Assembly: GCA_964194555.1 (NCBI GenBank)
Contig: CAXMMT010000095.1
Coordinates: 1 to 52,507, forward strand
DNA: 52,507 bases
Direction of reading: 5' to 3'
Source of the DNA: SZUA-217 sp964194555
GTDB taxonomy: Bacteria; Actinomycetota; Acidimicrobiia; Spongiisociales; ZC4RG35
The position numbers and the translations under genes are program-made. Below, piece after piece: positions 18,529-27,095 of the stretch (within the stretch, counting starts at the first letter, position 1; every line of letters starts with the position of its first letter). Below the pieces are notes generated by a model, which made no database searches, was not told the origin of the DNA, and worked only from the letters and a program-made list of their open reading frames with translations.

Positions 18529-18938
18529 CAGGGCAAGATCTTGAATCGACCCCCGGATAGTGGGCGCAGCACATCGAAGTGACGGTGATCGAGTGTCAAA
18601 ATCGTCCGAGTCCTGTACCGATGGGCCAAAACGACCAACGAGGCGTCGGTCACCCCGATCTCTTGATCCCGGTAGCGGCCGATGAGGGTGTTGGCAGAGA
18701 TGAGATCCTCGACTCCAAAATCAGCCACCAAATAGGCGCCGGACGAGAGCACGGCAAGCACTTCACGTTCAGCGTCAACACCCGCCCTGGACGCTATCAA
18801 ATAGTCGAGTTCGGCTACGACGTAAGGTGACACCACCATCGTCTCAGCGGCCTCCGATACGACTCGACTGACGGTCTCATGGAGGGATTCCCGTCGGTTC
18901 AAGAAAGCCAACAAGCCGCTGGTGTCAGCAATGATCAT
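18528..18938 (-). CDS. vapC: VapC-type PIN-domain ribonuclease toxin
   Basis: 136 residues with the PIN acidic quartet visible: Asp5 (IIADTSGLL), Glu43 (VVAELD), Asp98 (GVTDASLV) and Asp117 (TLDHRHFD). VapC toxins are Mg-dependent endoribonucleases that cut tRNA or rRNA and are neutralised by the partner VapB. Its ATG overlaps the antitoxin stop by 4 nt (ATGA), the standard coupled order antitoxin-toxin. The stop codon touches the LexA box of dnaE2, so vapBC transcripts would read into the dnaE2 region unless stopped; I see no terminator between them. Confidence 0.88.
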   Translation of the reverse strand: MIIADTSGLLAFLNRRESLHETVSRVVSEAAETMVVSPYVVAELDYLIASRAGVDAEREVLAVLSSGAYLVADFGVEDLISANTLIGRYRDQEIGVTDASLVVLAHRYRTRTILTLDHRHFDVLRPLSGGRFKILP

Positions 18939-19144
18939 CGCCCGCCAAAACCCTCGAGGAGTTCATCGACTCGATCAGCGATGGGTTCGAAGCTGAGGAC
19001 ACCCGGGGTAGGCCGTGGTCGCTCAACGGCTGCCGCTATTGCTCGACGTATCACCTCAGCCTCAGACTCACCGGTGCGGCGAGCCTCGACCTCGAGGTCC
19101 TTCTTCAGCTTGTCCGACATGTAAACCGTAGTCTTCTTGGCCAT
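18935..19144 (-). CDS. vapB: VapB-type ribbon-helix-helix antitoxin
   Basis: 69 residues from ATG 19144 (MAKKTTVYMSDKLKKDLE). The start carries a ribbon-helix-helix DNA-binding segment: beta strand KTTVYMS, then helices through RTGESEAEVIRRAIAAAV. The C-terminal tail SFEPIADRVDELLEGFGGR is the likely toxin-neutralising region. A start at 19222 is open but adds a non-conserved leader. RHH antitoxins usually repress their own promoter; the dyad CCATATATGG at 19146-19155, just before the ATG, is a candidate site. Confidence 0.83.
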   Translation of the reverse strand: MAKKTTVYMSDKLKKDLEVEARRTGESEAEVIRRAIAAAVERPRPTPGVLSFEPIADRVDELLEGFGGR

Positions 19145-19145
19145 G

Positions 19146-19155
19146 CCATATATGG
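19146..19155. promoter_or_regulatory. palindrome at the vapB start, possible autoregulatory operator
   Basis: CCATATATGG is a perfect 10-bp dyad immediately upstream of vapB ATG 19144 and adjoins GGTACC. Its place at the promoter/start of an RHH antitoxin gene suggests VapB binding, but short AT dyads are also common by chance. Confidence 0.35.
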
Positions 19156-19229
19156 TACCACCACTATCTTCTTTCTCTCGATCCTTCTCTATCAGGTTGC
19201 CTGAGATGGATGCTCGAATCAATCCCCTC

Positions 19230-19414
19230 GTGTCCTGTCCGGTTGTTCCGTTGATGAAGTCGGCGAGGGGTGGGCGTTGGTCGCAAGGCCGAGGACGCAG
19301 GCATAGCCGAAGCTACGTTGAGGACGGCTGGGCTCTGCCCAGCTGCGCAGTTGCGAAGCCGCGAGCGGCGTTCAGACCCGTCGAATTCGCAGGATGATCA
19401 GCCGGACAGGACAC
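19230..19414. mobile_element. 185-bp MITE-like element with 16-bp terminal inverted repeats
   Basis: The left end GTGTCCTGTCCGGTTG (19230-19245) is the reverse complement of the right end CAGCCGGACAGGACAC (19399-19414) with one mismatch, and weaker matching continues a few bases outward. The interior has no credible gene. It contains a perfect hairpin GCTGGGC-TCT-GCCCAGC (19327-19343). It occupies the 309-bp gap between vapB and the dodecin gene. The structure fits a non-autonomous miniature transposon. I could not define a target-site duplication, and no transposase is present in the window. Confidence 0.6.
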
Positions 19415-19453
19415 TAGGTGCCACCGGCTACCGTCGGCTCAGGAGGTCAACTC

Positions 19454-19678
19454 ATGTCATCAATCACCAAGACAATCCGTCTGTCGGGTAAAGCAGGTGG
19501 TTCCATAGAGGACGCGGTACGGACGGTCCTTGCCCGAGCTGCCACAACCGTGTCCGAAATCCAAGAGTTCGAGATCGTCAAGGTCGGCGGCGAAGTGGAT
19601 GACTCCGGTGCGCCCACTTTCTTCACTGTGACTGTCGACATCAAATTCGGGATCAAGGACCCCGTCGAGCACGGATGA
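19454..19678 (+). CDS. dodecin-like flavin-binding protein
   Basis: 74 residues from ATG 19454, with a perfect AGGAGG 7 nt upstream. The sequence SSITKTIRLSGKAGGSIEDAV, then LARAATTVSEIQEFEIVKV and a final strand VTVDIKFGI, follows the dodecin pattern: a small beta-alpha-beta-beta protein that assembles into dodecamers and stores FMN, riboflavin or CoA. Dodecins are usually 65-75 residues. Its stop overlaps the ATG of the next gene (ATGA), so the two are probably coupled. Confidence 0.8.
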   Translation: MSSITKTIRLSGKAGGSIEDAVRTVLARAATTVSEIQEFEIVKVGGEVDDSGAPTFFTVTVDIKFGIKDPVEHG

Positions 19679-20649
19679 GCATGCCTCCGCCCCAGTCGCT
19701 GGGCAGCGGAATCCATCTCATCCCCGCTCCTCTGCCTTATGAATCACCACCCTGGGTCAACACCTACGCTGTCGAATCCAACGGTGGGATTCTTCTGATC
19801 GACTGCGGAGCCGACTGGGAACCGGGAAGAGAGGCCATCCGTCAGGGTTTCACGGACCTCGGACTCGAGGAGTCGGCCGTTCACACCCTGGTTGTGTCCC
19901 ATCTTCATTCCGATCACGTAGGAATGTCTGGGAGTCTCGTTGAAGAATGGGGGTGTCGTTTCGTCATGCATGAGCGAGCTGCGAAGCTCGTGGATAGCTA
20001 CAACGACAGCCCTGGCCTCATGAGGCGGCTGAAAACGATCGCTTCAACTCACGGAATACCAGATCCAATCACCAACGCCGCTACGCATGTCGAGCGCCCC
20101 TACTACATGCCGTTGATCGAGCCGCCCGACCATTTGGTTCGCGACGGTGACACGATCGACCTCGGTGACGGTCGGAGCCTCCATGTGCTGCATACTCCCG
20201 GCCACGAACCGGCCCACATATCTCTTCGTGACAGCCGCACGGGCATCCTTTTCTCCGGTGACCACATCCTCCCCCGGATCTCCCCGGTCATCATGTACGA
20301 CCTCGATCTCGGAGACGTGCTGGGCGATTACCTCGCTTCGTTGCAGAGGTTGATCGCCATGGAAGTGGGTGTTACCTACCCCGCCCACGGCACCCTCATC
20401 GACCAGGGCGACGAACGAGCGCGACAGATCCTTCTCCATCACGACCGGAGACTCCTCGACATGGCGGAGTTGGTACGATCTGAGGACACAACGGCATGGC
20501 AGGTGATGCTGAAGTCGTTCCGGCCAAACCTGGATGCTCTCCAGTCGCGGCTCGCCTTCCTGGAGACGATCTCCCACCTCGAGCATCTCAGGCTCATCGG
20601 CCGTATCCGGGACGAGACCAGAGACGGAAGGGTCATCTATCGGGCTTGA
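19675..20649 (+). CDS. metallo-beta-lactamase-fold hydrolase
   Basis: 324 residues. The metal motif HLHSDHVG (His76, His78, Asp80, His81) is followed by further ligands in HTPGHEPAHISL, GDHILP and the late PAHG. Segments around residues 95-150 and a C-terminal helical domain of about 80 residues resemble the MBL hydrolases of the glyoxalase II/YcbL group with an added C-terminal winged-helix-like tail. The family hydrolyses thioesters, esters or phosphoesters, and the substrate is unknown here. It overlaps the dodecin gene by 4 nt. Confidence 0.85.
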   Translation: MSMPPPQSLGSGIHLIPAPLPYESPPWVNTYAVESNGGILLIDCGADWEPGREAIRQGFTDLGLEESAVHTLVVSHLHSDHVGMSGSLVEEWGCRFVMHERAAKLVDSYNDSPGLMRRLKTIASTHGIPDPITNAATHVERPYYMPLIEPPDHLVRDGDTIDLGDGRSLHVLHTPGHEPAHISLRDSRTGILFSGDHILPRISPVIMYDLDLGDVLGDYLASLQRLIAMEVGVTYPAHGTLIDQGDERARQILLHHDRRLLDMAELVRSEDTTAWQVMLKSFRPNLDALQSRLAFLETISHLEHLRLIGRIRDETRDGRVIYRA

Positions 20650-20739
20650 ACCAGTCCAATGGGTTGGCATGTCGGGGAACATGGACGAGTATGTGTCCAG
20701 CAGCGGTAACACTGCTCTGCGCATGAAGGAGCTCTTTCG

Positions 20740-20925
20740 ATGATATTCGCCTATTTGGACGCCGGCTCGGGAAGCCTCATTCTCCAGGCCGTTCTCGGCG
20801 GTATTGCCGGCATCGTCGTCGCCTTCAAGGCGTGGAAGGCCCGTATGATGGGCAGAAGGGCCGTGGCGGTGGTTGAGGACACCGAAACGACTACGGACGA
20901 AGCAGCACTCACCTCAGAGCCGTAG
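20740..20925 (+). CDS. small membrane protein of the YLDxGSGSLILQ type
   Basis: 61 residues with AAGGAG 8 nt before the ATG. The N-terminus MIFAYLDAGSGSLILQAVLG leads into one hydrophobic helix (to about residue 30), a basic stretch KAWKARMMGRR and an acidic tail. I know similar short proteins beginning YLDPGTGS beside methyltransferase and sulfatase-like genes involved in cell-surface polymers. The same neighbours are found here, with the methyltransferase starting 5 bp downstream. Function is unknown, and a membrane adaptor for those enzymes is only an inference. Confidence 0.65.
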   Translation: MIFAYLDAGSGSLILQAVLGGIAGIVVAFKAWKARMMGRRAVAVVEDTETTTDEAALTSEP

Positions 20926-20930
20926 CCCCG

Positions 20931-22301
20931 ATGATGTCGGCCGATCCGGGCTCTTTCCGGGACCCGGCATCCAGGGTTGTCCACGACGGCAGTCGCGTCT
21001 TGCGTCTTCTCGACCAACGGGGGCTAGAAGCATGGCAAGCGCTCAAAGCCACCTCGTTTCTCGGGAAGGCTGTCGCCGACGGCCGACTGATTCAGACAGA
21101 AGAGACGTCTGACTTCCCGGGTGACGCCGCCGGGGCGCTGGAGCATCCGCGACTGCCTCTGATCACATATCCCTACGAGTGGACTTTCTCGATGATGAAG
21201 GACGCTGCTCTCCTCCAACTCGAGCTTCTCGCCGACGCCCTCGCCGAGGGAATCACCATCAAGGACGCAACCCCGTTCAACATCCAATTCGTTTCGGGAA
21301 GACCCATTTTCATCGACATTGGATCCTTCGAGGCGTACCGGTCCGGCGAGCCCTGGATCGGCTATCGCCAGTTCACGCGTCAGTTTCTCTTCCCTCTGAT
21401 GCTAAGAGCGTGGGTGGGTCTCGCTTTCCAGCCGTGGCTGCGCGGAGATATGGAAGGCCCCACCGCCGGTGAGATGAAACTTCTGCTCTCCAAGGGGCAA
21501 AAACTCCGACCCAGCGCTCTGATGCACGTCTCGCTTCAGGCACGCATGGAGGATCGAATGTCCGGCGCCGCCGTCCGGGAGGACCTCAAGGAAGCCGGAT
21601 TCAGCGCTGATCTCATACTCGCCAACGTCCGCAAGCTGAAAAACCTCATCGAGTCGCTCGAGTGGGACCACGAGGTGGAGGGATGGTCAGACTATCGGTC
21701 TTGTACCCACGTCGGGAGAGACCGAGATGCCAAGACCGAGTTCCTTTCGGGCGTCCTCGATCGAGCGCAACCCGGGGTAGTGGCCGACTTCGGCGCCAAT
21801 GACGGTCACTTCTCCGACATCGCCGCAGAATCGGGAGCACACACTGTTGCCATCGACGGTGACGAGGCGGTACTCGACGACCTCTACCACCGCAGTCGTG
21901 GCAAGAACATATCGATCGTCGTCTCCGATCTGGCCAACCCGACCCCCTCTCAGGGGTGGGCCGGCAAAGAGCGACCCGGCCTCTTCGAGAGAGTGAAACC
22001 CGACGTTGTCATCGCATACGGGGTCATCCATCACCTCATCTACACGGCGAGTATCCCGCCGCGGGGAGTCATGGAATGGTTGAGAAGCTTCGACTGCGTC
22101 GTGGCTGTTGAGTTCGTTGCGCCCACCGATGAGATGGTTGCAATGCTCACCGCCAACAAGCTCACCCGCGAGTTGCACCATGGGCGTACCGAGAAAGAGT
22201 TCCGCGGGATCATCGCAGAGATCTTCGAGGTGGTCTCGGAGCGGACGCTCGAATCCGGCACTCGCATCCTGTTCGAGCTGGAACCCCGACAGAACTACTA
22301 G
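20931..22301 (+). CDS. two-part SAM-dependent methyltransferase, NoeA-like
   Basis: 456 residues. The C-terminal half holds a class I methyltransferase: motif I VVADFGANDGHFSDIAA (about residue 282), acidic motif II VAIDGDEA, and VVIAYGVIHHLIYT as post-motif. The N-terminal 220 residues form a separate domain with KDATPFNIQF and RPIFIDIGSFEAY, which looks like the kinase-like/phosphotransferase-type N-terminal region often attached to nodulation-type methyltransferases. It starts 5 bp after the small membrane protein and ends in a 4-nt convergent overlap with the sulfatase-like gene. A role in methylating a surface glycan or lipid precursor is inferred from context. Confidence 0.72.
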   Translation: MMSADPGSFRDPASRVVHDGSRVLRLLDQRGLEAWQALKATSFLGKAVADGRLIQTEETSDFPGDAAGALEHPRLPLITYPYEWTFSMMKDAALLQLELLADALAEGITIKDATPFNIQFVSGRPIFIDIGSFEAYRSGEPWIGYRQFTRQFLFPLMLRAWVGLAFQPWLRGDMEGPTAGEMKLLLSKGQKLRPSALMHVSLQARMEDRMSGAAVREDLKEAGFSADLILANVRKLKNLIESLEWDHEVEGWSDYRSCTHVGRDRDAKTEFLSGVLDRAQPGVVADFGANDGHFSDIAAESGAHTVAIDGDEAVLDDLYHRSRGKNISIVVSDLANPTPSQGWAGKERPGLFERVKPDVVIAYGVIHHLIYTASIPPRGVMEWLRSFDCVVAVEFVAPTDEMVAMLTANKLTRELHHGRTEKEFRGIIAEIFEVVSERTLESGTRILFELEPRQNY

Positions 22302-24766
22302 CGGGTCAGGCGCGCCGGGTCTCCCACTGCGTAGGTGCCAAACTCTGCGACAACCGTCAACTGCTCGACATCTAGGGGCACAAGTCGGCTCTCGATGTCG
22401 AACGAGAAGCCTGAAACGAGCAAATCGTCACTGTCGAACCACCGAACCACGTTCTTGTTCTCCCGGTCGGGTGGGCCATAGGCGATGAGAGATTCACCGG
22501 CGAACACATAGATCATGTCGGGTGTCTGCTTACGGGTGACATCAGCGGCCCAGCCGGCAACCGTCCAGCCATCATCAGTCGATGCGACATTGTCCACCTG
22601 GATCCGACGGCTGCCCTCAGACCGGACATCGAGAACACGGCCCTCGTGGGTGACCAGTTCTAGAGACAGGACATCCGCCGAGCCGGACACCCATCCTCCT
22701 CCGTCCACGGGCACGAGTATGTCGATCTCGTTGTGCCCATTAACCAGAAGTGCCTCGTCGATCATTCCCCGGATGGCCCCTCCGCCCGGATTATCCCGGG
22801 TGACAAACCCGACTCCGCCAACCCTTCCGTTCACGATCAGCAGCAGATTGTTCGATGTGACTTCGGGGGGGAGCTCGATACGACCGGTCAGCAATGTCTG
22901 GACCATTCCGGTATCCATGTCGAGCTCCGCGAGAGAGGCGCCGTGCTCTAGAGACCAGCGCAGTTCGTCGCTGTCGTTGACGATGAGGCCATCCACCGAC
23001 TGACCCACCAAGGCACGATAGGGGCCCACGGCCGCGACGTCGGCCCAACTCGCCTGATCGGGGATCCAGACGTGGTTTCGACTGACCTGTTCGAACAGAA
23101 CACTGAGGTCGGTATCTGCACCATCGGTGTTACAGCACCAGGGAACAGGCTCGTGAGGTCTCTCAACGCCCTCGACGTGAAGCAGAGACACACCATCGAA
23201 CGCCCAGGCGTCAGACACTTCGAGAACCTCTGTGATCGTTGGCATTATGTCGATACCGAAGACCGGTTCGTCTATGACCTCCCCGACGCTCTGGTGGGGA
23301 TACTTGATGAAAAGCGGCACCCGATAGAGATCGTCACGATTGTCGTCATATGGCCAGCGCCGATGCTCTCCCGGCACGAAGGAGGCGCCGTGATCGGCAA
23401 CGACCACAATCATCGTCTTGTCCCAAGTGCCGGTTTCGTCGAGCTTGTCGAACAGTCGACCGAGCATCGTGTCGAGAAACCCGAGCTGATAGAGATGGCG
23501 TTGGAAGCCCATGAGGGCAGGATCCGAATCCAGAGCCCATCGCCCGTTGCCCTCAACACCCTCCACTTCGGTGTACTCCTCGGGACGGTCGTAATGGGTG
23601 CCAGTCGGATTGATCTCCCACGGTACGTGTGGGGCTTGAAGATGGACGTAGCTGAGCGTTGGTGGGCCGCCCGCCTCGATGCCGTCGATGATCCGCTGCA
23701 TCCAGTCGACCCACCTGGCCCTGGACCCCGAAGGGGGAACCGGCAAACCATCGACCTCGACGCCTCCACCGGTCGGCACCCTCGTCTGCCCGAGGAACCC
23801 CTTCCAGGCATTGTCGATGCTCGGCAGATTCTCCCGAAGAACGACCGGGAGGGAAAGATGACCAAAGACAACTCCTACATCTTGGATCAGAGCGCTGAAC
23901 CGGGTCGGGGCGCGTCCCGCATAGTCAGGGCAGATATCTTCGGGGCACATGTCGGCGACCCACTCGATGACATGCATCTCATATGTGTTCGCCAACAACG
24001 TGAACAGGTTGTCTGGATGGTCAACCGAAGAAGGACTCATCCCCTTCTCCCCCAGAACTCCAGTGAGGATCGCGGGGACGCTCTGAGTTGTGGCGATCGA
24101 GCTCGACAGGGAGTTTCGGTACCAGGTGCCCTCTTCGCTCAAACGAGCAAAACCGGGAAAGAGATCGGCGTTGACACTTCCTCCTCTGTCCATCAGCGAG
24201 GCGATCGGCATCTCATCCAGTTGGATAATCACAATCGGAGCCGGGTTGCCGACTTCGACAGTGGCGTCCGCAGTCTCCAGTTCAGTCCAGATCAGTCGTG
24301 CCGACGCCGAGGTTGCCACGAACATGATGACAACGAGGGGAAGCGAAATCGCAAACCACGCCAGCACGCCTTCAAACCGACGAACCATCAGAACCACAAC
24401 CAGCGTGACACCGAGAGCTACGGCAATTGCCAGGATGGTGCTGTCGGGAAGAACCTGTCGGCTGATCACTGCTCCGATTGCCATCGCCAGAACACCGACG
24501 ATCACCTTGTAAGCGATATCGGGGGCACGACTGCCGATCCGATCTGCGACCCACAGAACGACCAGAGCCACAGTCGGCACGACAAGTGCTATCAGCAGGC
24601 CGAAGAGGATAATCTGTGCGGGGCTGGTCCGATTGGCCACAAACACCTCCGGATTGCGGCCATAGATATCCAGAAGCGGCGCGGCGAAGGCGGCCGCACT
24701 CAGCCCACAGATCACCAGAAGCCTTCTCCAGACTCGATTTCGCCCATTTGGTCCCGAAGCCACCAC
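22298..24766 (-). CDS. membrane-anchored alkaline phosphatase/sulfatase-superfamily protein
   Basis: 822 residues. Five transmembrane helices occupy roughly residues 13-160. An extracytoplasmic sulfatase-like domain follows: VIIQLDEMPIASL carries the first metal Asp and NSLSSSIATTQSVPAIL the probable nucleophile region. SYVHLQAPHVPWE and VVVADHGASFVPGEHRR are the later metal-binding motifs. A C-terminal domain of about 200 residues is beta-rich. The layout resembles phosphoglycerol or phosphoethanolamine transferases and LTA-synthase-like enzymes, which modify surface polymers. A GTG start at 24766 is taken; 24763 is equally possible. It overlaps the convergent methyltransferase gene at the stop codons. 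Confidence 0.82.
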   Translation of the reverse strand: MVASGPNGRNRVWRRLLVICGLSAAAFAAPLLDIYGRNPEVFVANRTSPAQIILFGLLIALVVPTVALVVLWVADRIGSRAPDIAYKVIVGVLAMAIGAVISRQVLPDSTILAIAVALGVTLVVVLMVRRFEGVLAWFAISLPLVVIMFVATSASARLIWTELETADATVEVGNPAPIVIIQLDEMPIASLMDRGGSVNADLFPGFARLSEEGTWYRNSLSSSIATTQSVPAILTGVLGEKGMSPSSVDHPDNLFTLLANTYEMHVIEWVADMCPEDICPDYAGRAPTRFSALIQDVGVVFGHLSLPVVLRENLPSIDNAWKGFLGQTRVPTGGGVEVDGLPVPPSGSRARWVDWMQRIIDGIEAGGPPTLSYVHLQAPHVPWEINPTGTHYDRPEEYTEVEGVEGNGRWALDSDPALMGFQRHLYQLGFLDTMLGRLFDKLDETGTWDKTMIVVVADHGASFVPGEHRRWPYDDNRDDLYRVPLFIKYPHQSVGEVIDEPVFGIDIMPTITEVLEVSDAWAFDGVSLLHVEGVERPHEPVPWCCNTDGADTDLSVLFEQVSRNHVWIPDQASWADVAAVGPYRALVGQSVDGLIVNDSDELRWSLEHGASLAELDMDTGMVQTLLTGRIELPPEVTSNNLLLIVNGRVGGVGFVTRDNPGGGAIRGMIDEALLVNGHNEIDILVPVDGGGWVSGSADVLSLELVTHEGRVLDVRSEGSRRIQVDNVASTDDGWTVAGWAADVTRKQTPDMIYVFAGESLIAYGPPDRENKNVVRWFDSDDLLVSGFSFDIESRLVPLDVEQLTVVAEFGTYAVGDPARLTR

Positions 24767-24869
24767 AGAAAGCTAATTGCCGGCGACTGCAACCTGACAT
24801 GTCAATCTGAGTCAGCGACGACGAGACCGCGCGGCCCGATTCGGACCGGGCGACCCTTACAATCCGGCG

Positions 24870-26672
24870 ATGCGTCCCATGAGTCGACGAACCCGCCGTG
24901 GTGGCGCCAGCGAGGAAGATTCCGCGGCTCCGCTGAGAGGACAGATCGGTCAACTGACAGAACTGCTCGGGTTTCTGCGTCCCTATCGAGGATGGCTGGC
25001 GATCGCAATTCTCGGGGTCACGGTCGCATCCGTCCTGGGTCTCGTCTTCCCTTTGATAATGGGCGGGCTCGTTGACACCGCCATCGGAGCAGAGACAACC
25101 ACTGAAAGCCTGGATCGTCTTGCTCTGATTCTTCTCGGCGTCTTCCTCGCTCAGGCCGCTTTCAACTACATACGCTCCTACGCAGTGGCCATTGTCGGTG
25201 AGGGTGTGGTCGCCGATTTGCGACGCACGGTCTACGAGCGCATCGTGCGACTTCCGGTGCCCTTCTTCGATAAGAGAAGGACCGGAGAGATCACATCACG
25301 TCTGACGTCGGACGCGTCGGTGATTCAGGGAACTGTCTCCAGTGCGGTGGCGCAGACGTTGGCCCAGGCCATCACCCTCGTCGGAGGGGTCGCTTTGATG
25401 CTCGTGCTGAGCCCGAGGCTCTCACTCACTGTGCTCACCTTCTTACCGATAGCGATCCTTGCCGCCGCGTTTTTCGGCCGCCGTCTCAATCGCATCTCCA
25501 CTGTTTTCCAGGATGAGATTGCGTCAGCAAACGCGTTCGCCGACGAGTCGATTGCCTCGATACGAGTAGTCAAGTGGTTCTCCGCCGAGACGGACGCCAC
25601 CAACCACTACGCAGAGGGAATCGGTCGGTCCTACGAGGTCGCTCTGAGACGAGCCCGGTTGCGGGCACTATTCGTACCAGGTGTCACCTTCGTCGGATTC
25701 GGGACCCTGGCATTGGTTCTCTGGGTTGGCGGTCGACAGGTGCTGGCCGGGTCAATGACCGCCGGGGAACTGGTTTCCTTTCTCTTGTACACCCTGACTG
25801 TGGCCGGGGCGATCGGAACGTTCACCGGTATCTACTCCCAACTGCAAGAGGCGCTCGGTGCCTCCCGTCGCATATTCGAGCTTCTCGCGATTTCCGTCGA
25901 GGTCCACGAAGTCGCCGATCCTCAGGTTCCTTCACATCAGAAGGGCTCCGTTCGCCTGGAGTCGGTGAGCTTCAGTTATGAGGGACGGGATAGCCAGGTC
26001 CTGACGGAGATCGACCTCGAGCTGAAGCCCGGTGAGGTCATAGCCCTGGTGGGCCCATCGGGTGCCGGCAAGTCAACGATCACACAGCTGATACCTCGCT
26101 TTTATGACCCCACCGGTGGCCGAGTCCTGGTGAATGATGTCGATGTCAGGAACCAGTCTCTGGCCGATCTACGAGCTCAGATGGCAGCCGTCCCCCAGGA
26201 GGTCCAGCTCTTCTCTGGGACGATCGGCGAGAACCTGCGCATATCGAAGCCCGATGCGACCGACCAGGAGCTCGTGGAAGCGGGTACTGCCGCCAACGCC
26301 CACGAATTCATCACCGCGTTTCCCGACGGGTATGAGACCGTGGTCGGCGAGCGTGGAATCCAGCTCTCGGGCGGGCAACGCCAAAGGGTCGCCATCGCCC
26401 GGGCACTTCTCGCCGACCCCCGCATTCTCATCCTCGATGAGGCTACGAGCTCGTTGGACGCCGAGTCGGAGGGTCTGGTTCAACAGGCTCTGGAGCGCTT
26501 GATGATCGGACGCACGACTCTCGTAATCGCCCACCGTCTCAGCACCGTGCGCGCCGCTGACCGTCTGGTGGTTATCTCAGATGGCCGGATCGTGGAGGAG
26601 GGAACGCACGAAGATCTCGTCGCAGCCCGTGGGGTCTATGCGCGACTCCTGGAGCGTCAACTCTCCGATTGA
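24870..26672 (+). CDS. ABC exporter, MsbA-type half-transporter
   Basis: 600 residues with an N-terminal membrane domain of six helices (about 40-330) and an ATPase domain: Walker A GPSGAGKST, Q-loop VPQEVQLFSG, signature LSGGQRQR, Walker B ILILDEATSSLD and the switch in LVIAHRLSTV. It acts as a dimer in the cytoplasmic membrane to export lipids, drugs or peptides, and the substrate is not evident. Compared with the exporter at 10168-12060 it is clearly a different subfamily and begins at a normal ATG. It diverges from the sulfatase-like gene across about 100 bp and is convergent with the holin-like gene. Confidence 0.88.
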   Translation: MRPMSRRTRRGGASEEDSAAPLRGQIGQLTELLGFLRPYRGWLAIAILGVTVASVLGLVFPLIMGGLVDTAIGAETTTESLDRLALILLGVFLAQAAFNYIRSYAVAIVGEGVVADLRRTVYERIVRLPVPFFDKRRTGEITSRLTSDASVIQGTVSSAVAQTLAQAITLVGGVALMLVLSPRLSLTVLTFLPIAILAAAFFGRRLNRISTVFQDEIASANAFADESIASIRVVKWFSAETDATNHYAEGIGRSYEVALRRARLRALFVPGVTFVGFGTLALVLWVGGRQVLAGSMTAGELVSFLLYTLTVAGAIGTFTGIYSQLQEALGASRRIFELLAISVEVHEVADPQVPSHQKGSVRLESVSFSYEGRDSQVLTEIDLELKPGEVIALVGPSGAGKSTITQLIPRFYDPTGGRVLVNDVDVRNQSLADLRAQMAAVPQEVQLFSGTIGENLRISKPDATDQELVEAGTAANAHEFITAFPDGYETVVGERGIQLSGGQRQRVAIARALLADPRILILDEATSSLDAESEGLVQQALERLMIGRTTLVIAHRLSTVRAADRLVVISDGRIVEEGTHEDLVAARGVYARLLERQLSD

Positions 26673-26674
26673 GA

Positions 26675-27043
26675 TCAGTCTCCGTCCGGCAGGACGAGGC
26701 CGAGGATCCACCCGACCACTGATATGACAACCGAGCCCCAGAAGGTGGCCCAGAAAAAGCCCGTGGAGGTCAGGCCGAGATCAAAGACGTTGGGACCGGA
26801 CAACCAGACAACCAACTGAAGCACCAATGCATTCACGATGAACAGGAACAGCCCGAGAGTCACCAAAATGAAGGGAAGGCTGAAAAAGGTGATGATCGGC
26901 CTGGCGATGGCGTTCGCCAGTCCCATGATCGCGGCGACAATCAGGAACTGCCACCAAACACCCGAGAACTCCAGTCCGCTGACCAACAAGACGGCCACCC
27001 AAAGCGAGGCTGCCGTGCTCAGAAGCGTGATGATGAATCTCAT
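26675..27043 (-). CDS. four-helix membrane protein of the phage holin family IV type
   Basis: 122 residues forming four hydrophobic helices: LLSTAASLWVAVLLV, WWQFLIVAAIMGLANAI, LPFILVTLGLFLFIVNALVL and FFWATFWGSVVISVVGWILG. The pattern and the central NAIARPIITFFSLPF match the widespread 4-TMS 'phage holin family' proteins of bacterial chromosomes. Despite the name they are mostly chromosomal genes of unknown role with no phage neighbours, as is the case here. It is convergent with the ABC exporter 2 bp away. Confidence 0.82.
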   Translation of the reverse strand: MRFIITLLSTAASLWVAVLLVSGLEFSGVWWQFLIVAAIMGLANAIARPIITFFSLPFILVTLGLFLFIVNALVLQLVVWLSGPNVFDLGLTSTGFFWATFWGSVVISVVGWILGLVLPDGD

Positions 27044-27095
27044 GGATGCAACTGTAGGGACACCGTCATTTCGATGCCAGGTCTCCCCAGCCCGC

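Noticed and set aside
23072..25075. Long plus-strand frame of 667 codons
   Set aside because: It lies opposite the sulfatase-like gene, is rich in charged residues and low in conserved motifs, and runs into the divergent ABC exporter gene. It is a GC-frame shadow.
26675..27043. Prophage remnant suggested by a 'phage holin family' protein
   Set aside because: No other phage genes nearby; this family is mostly chromosomal and its name is historical.
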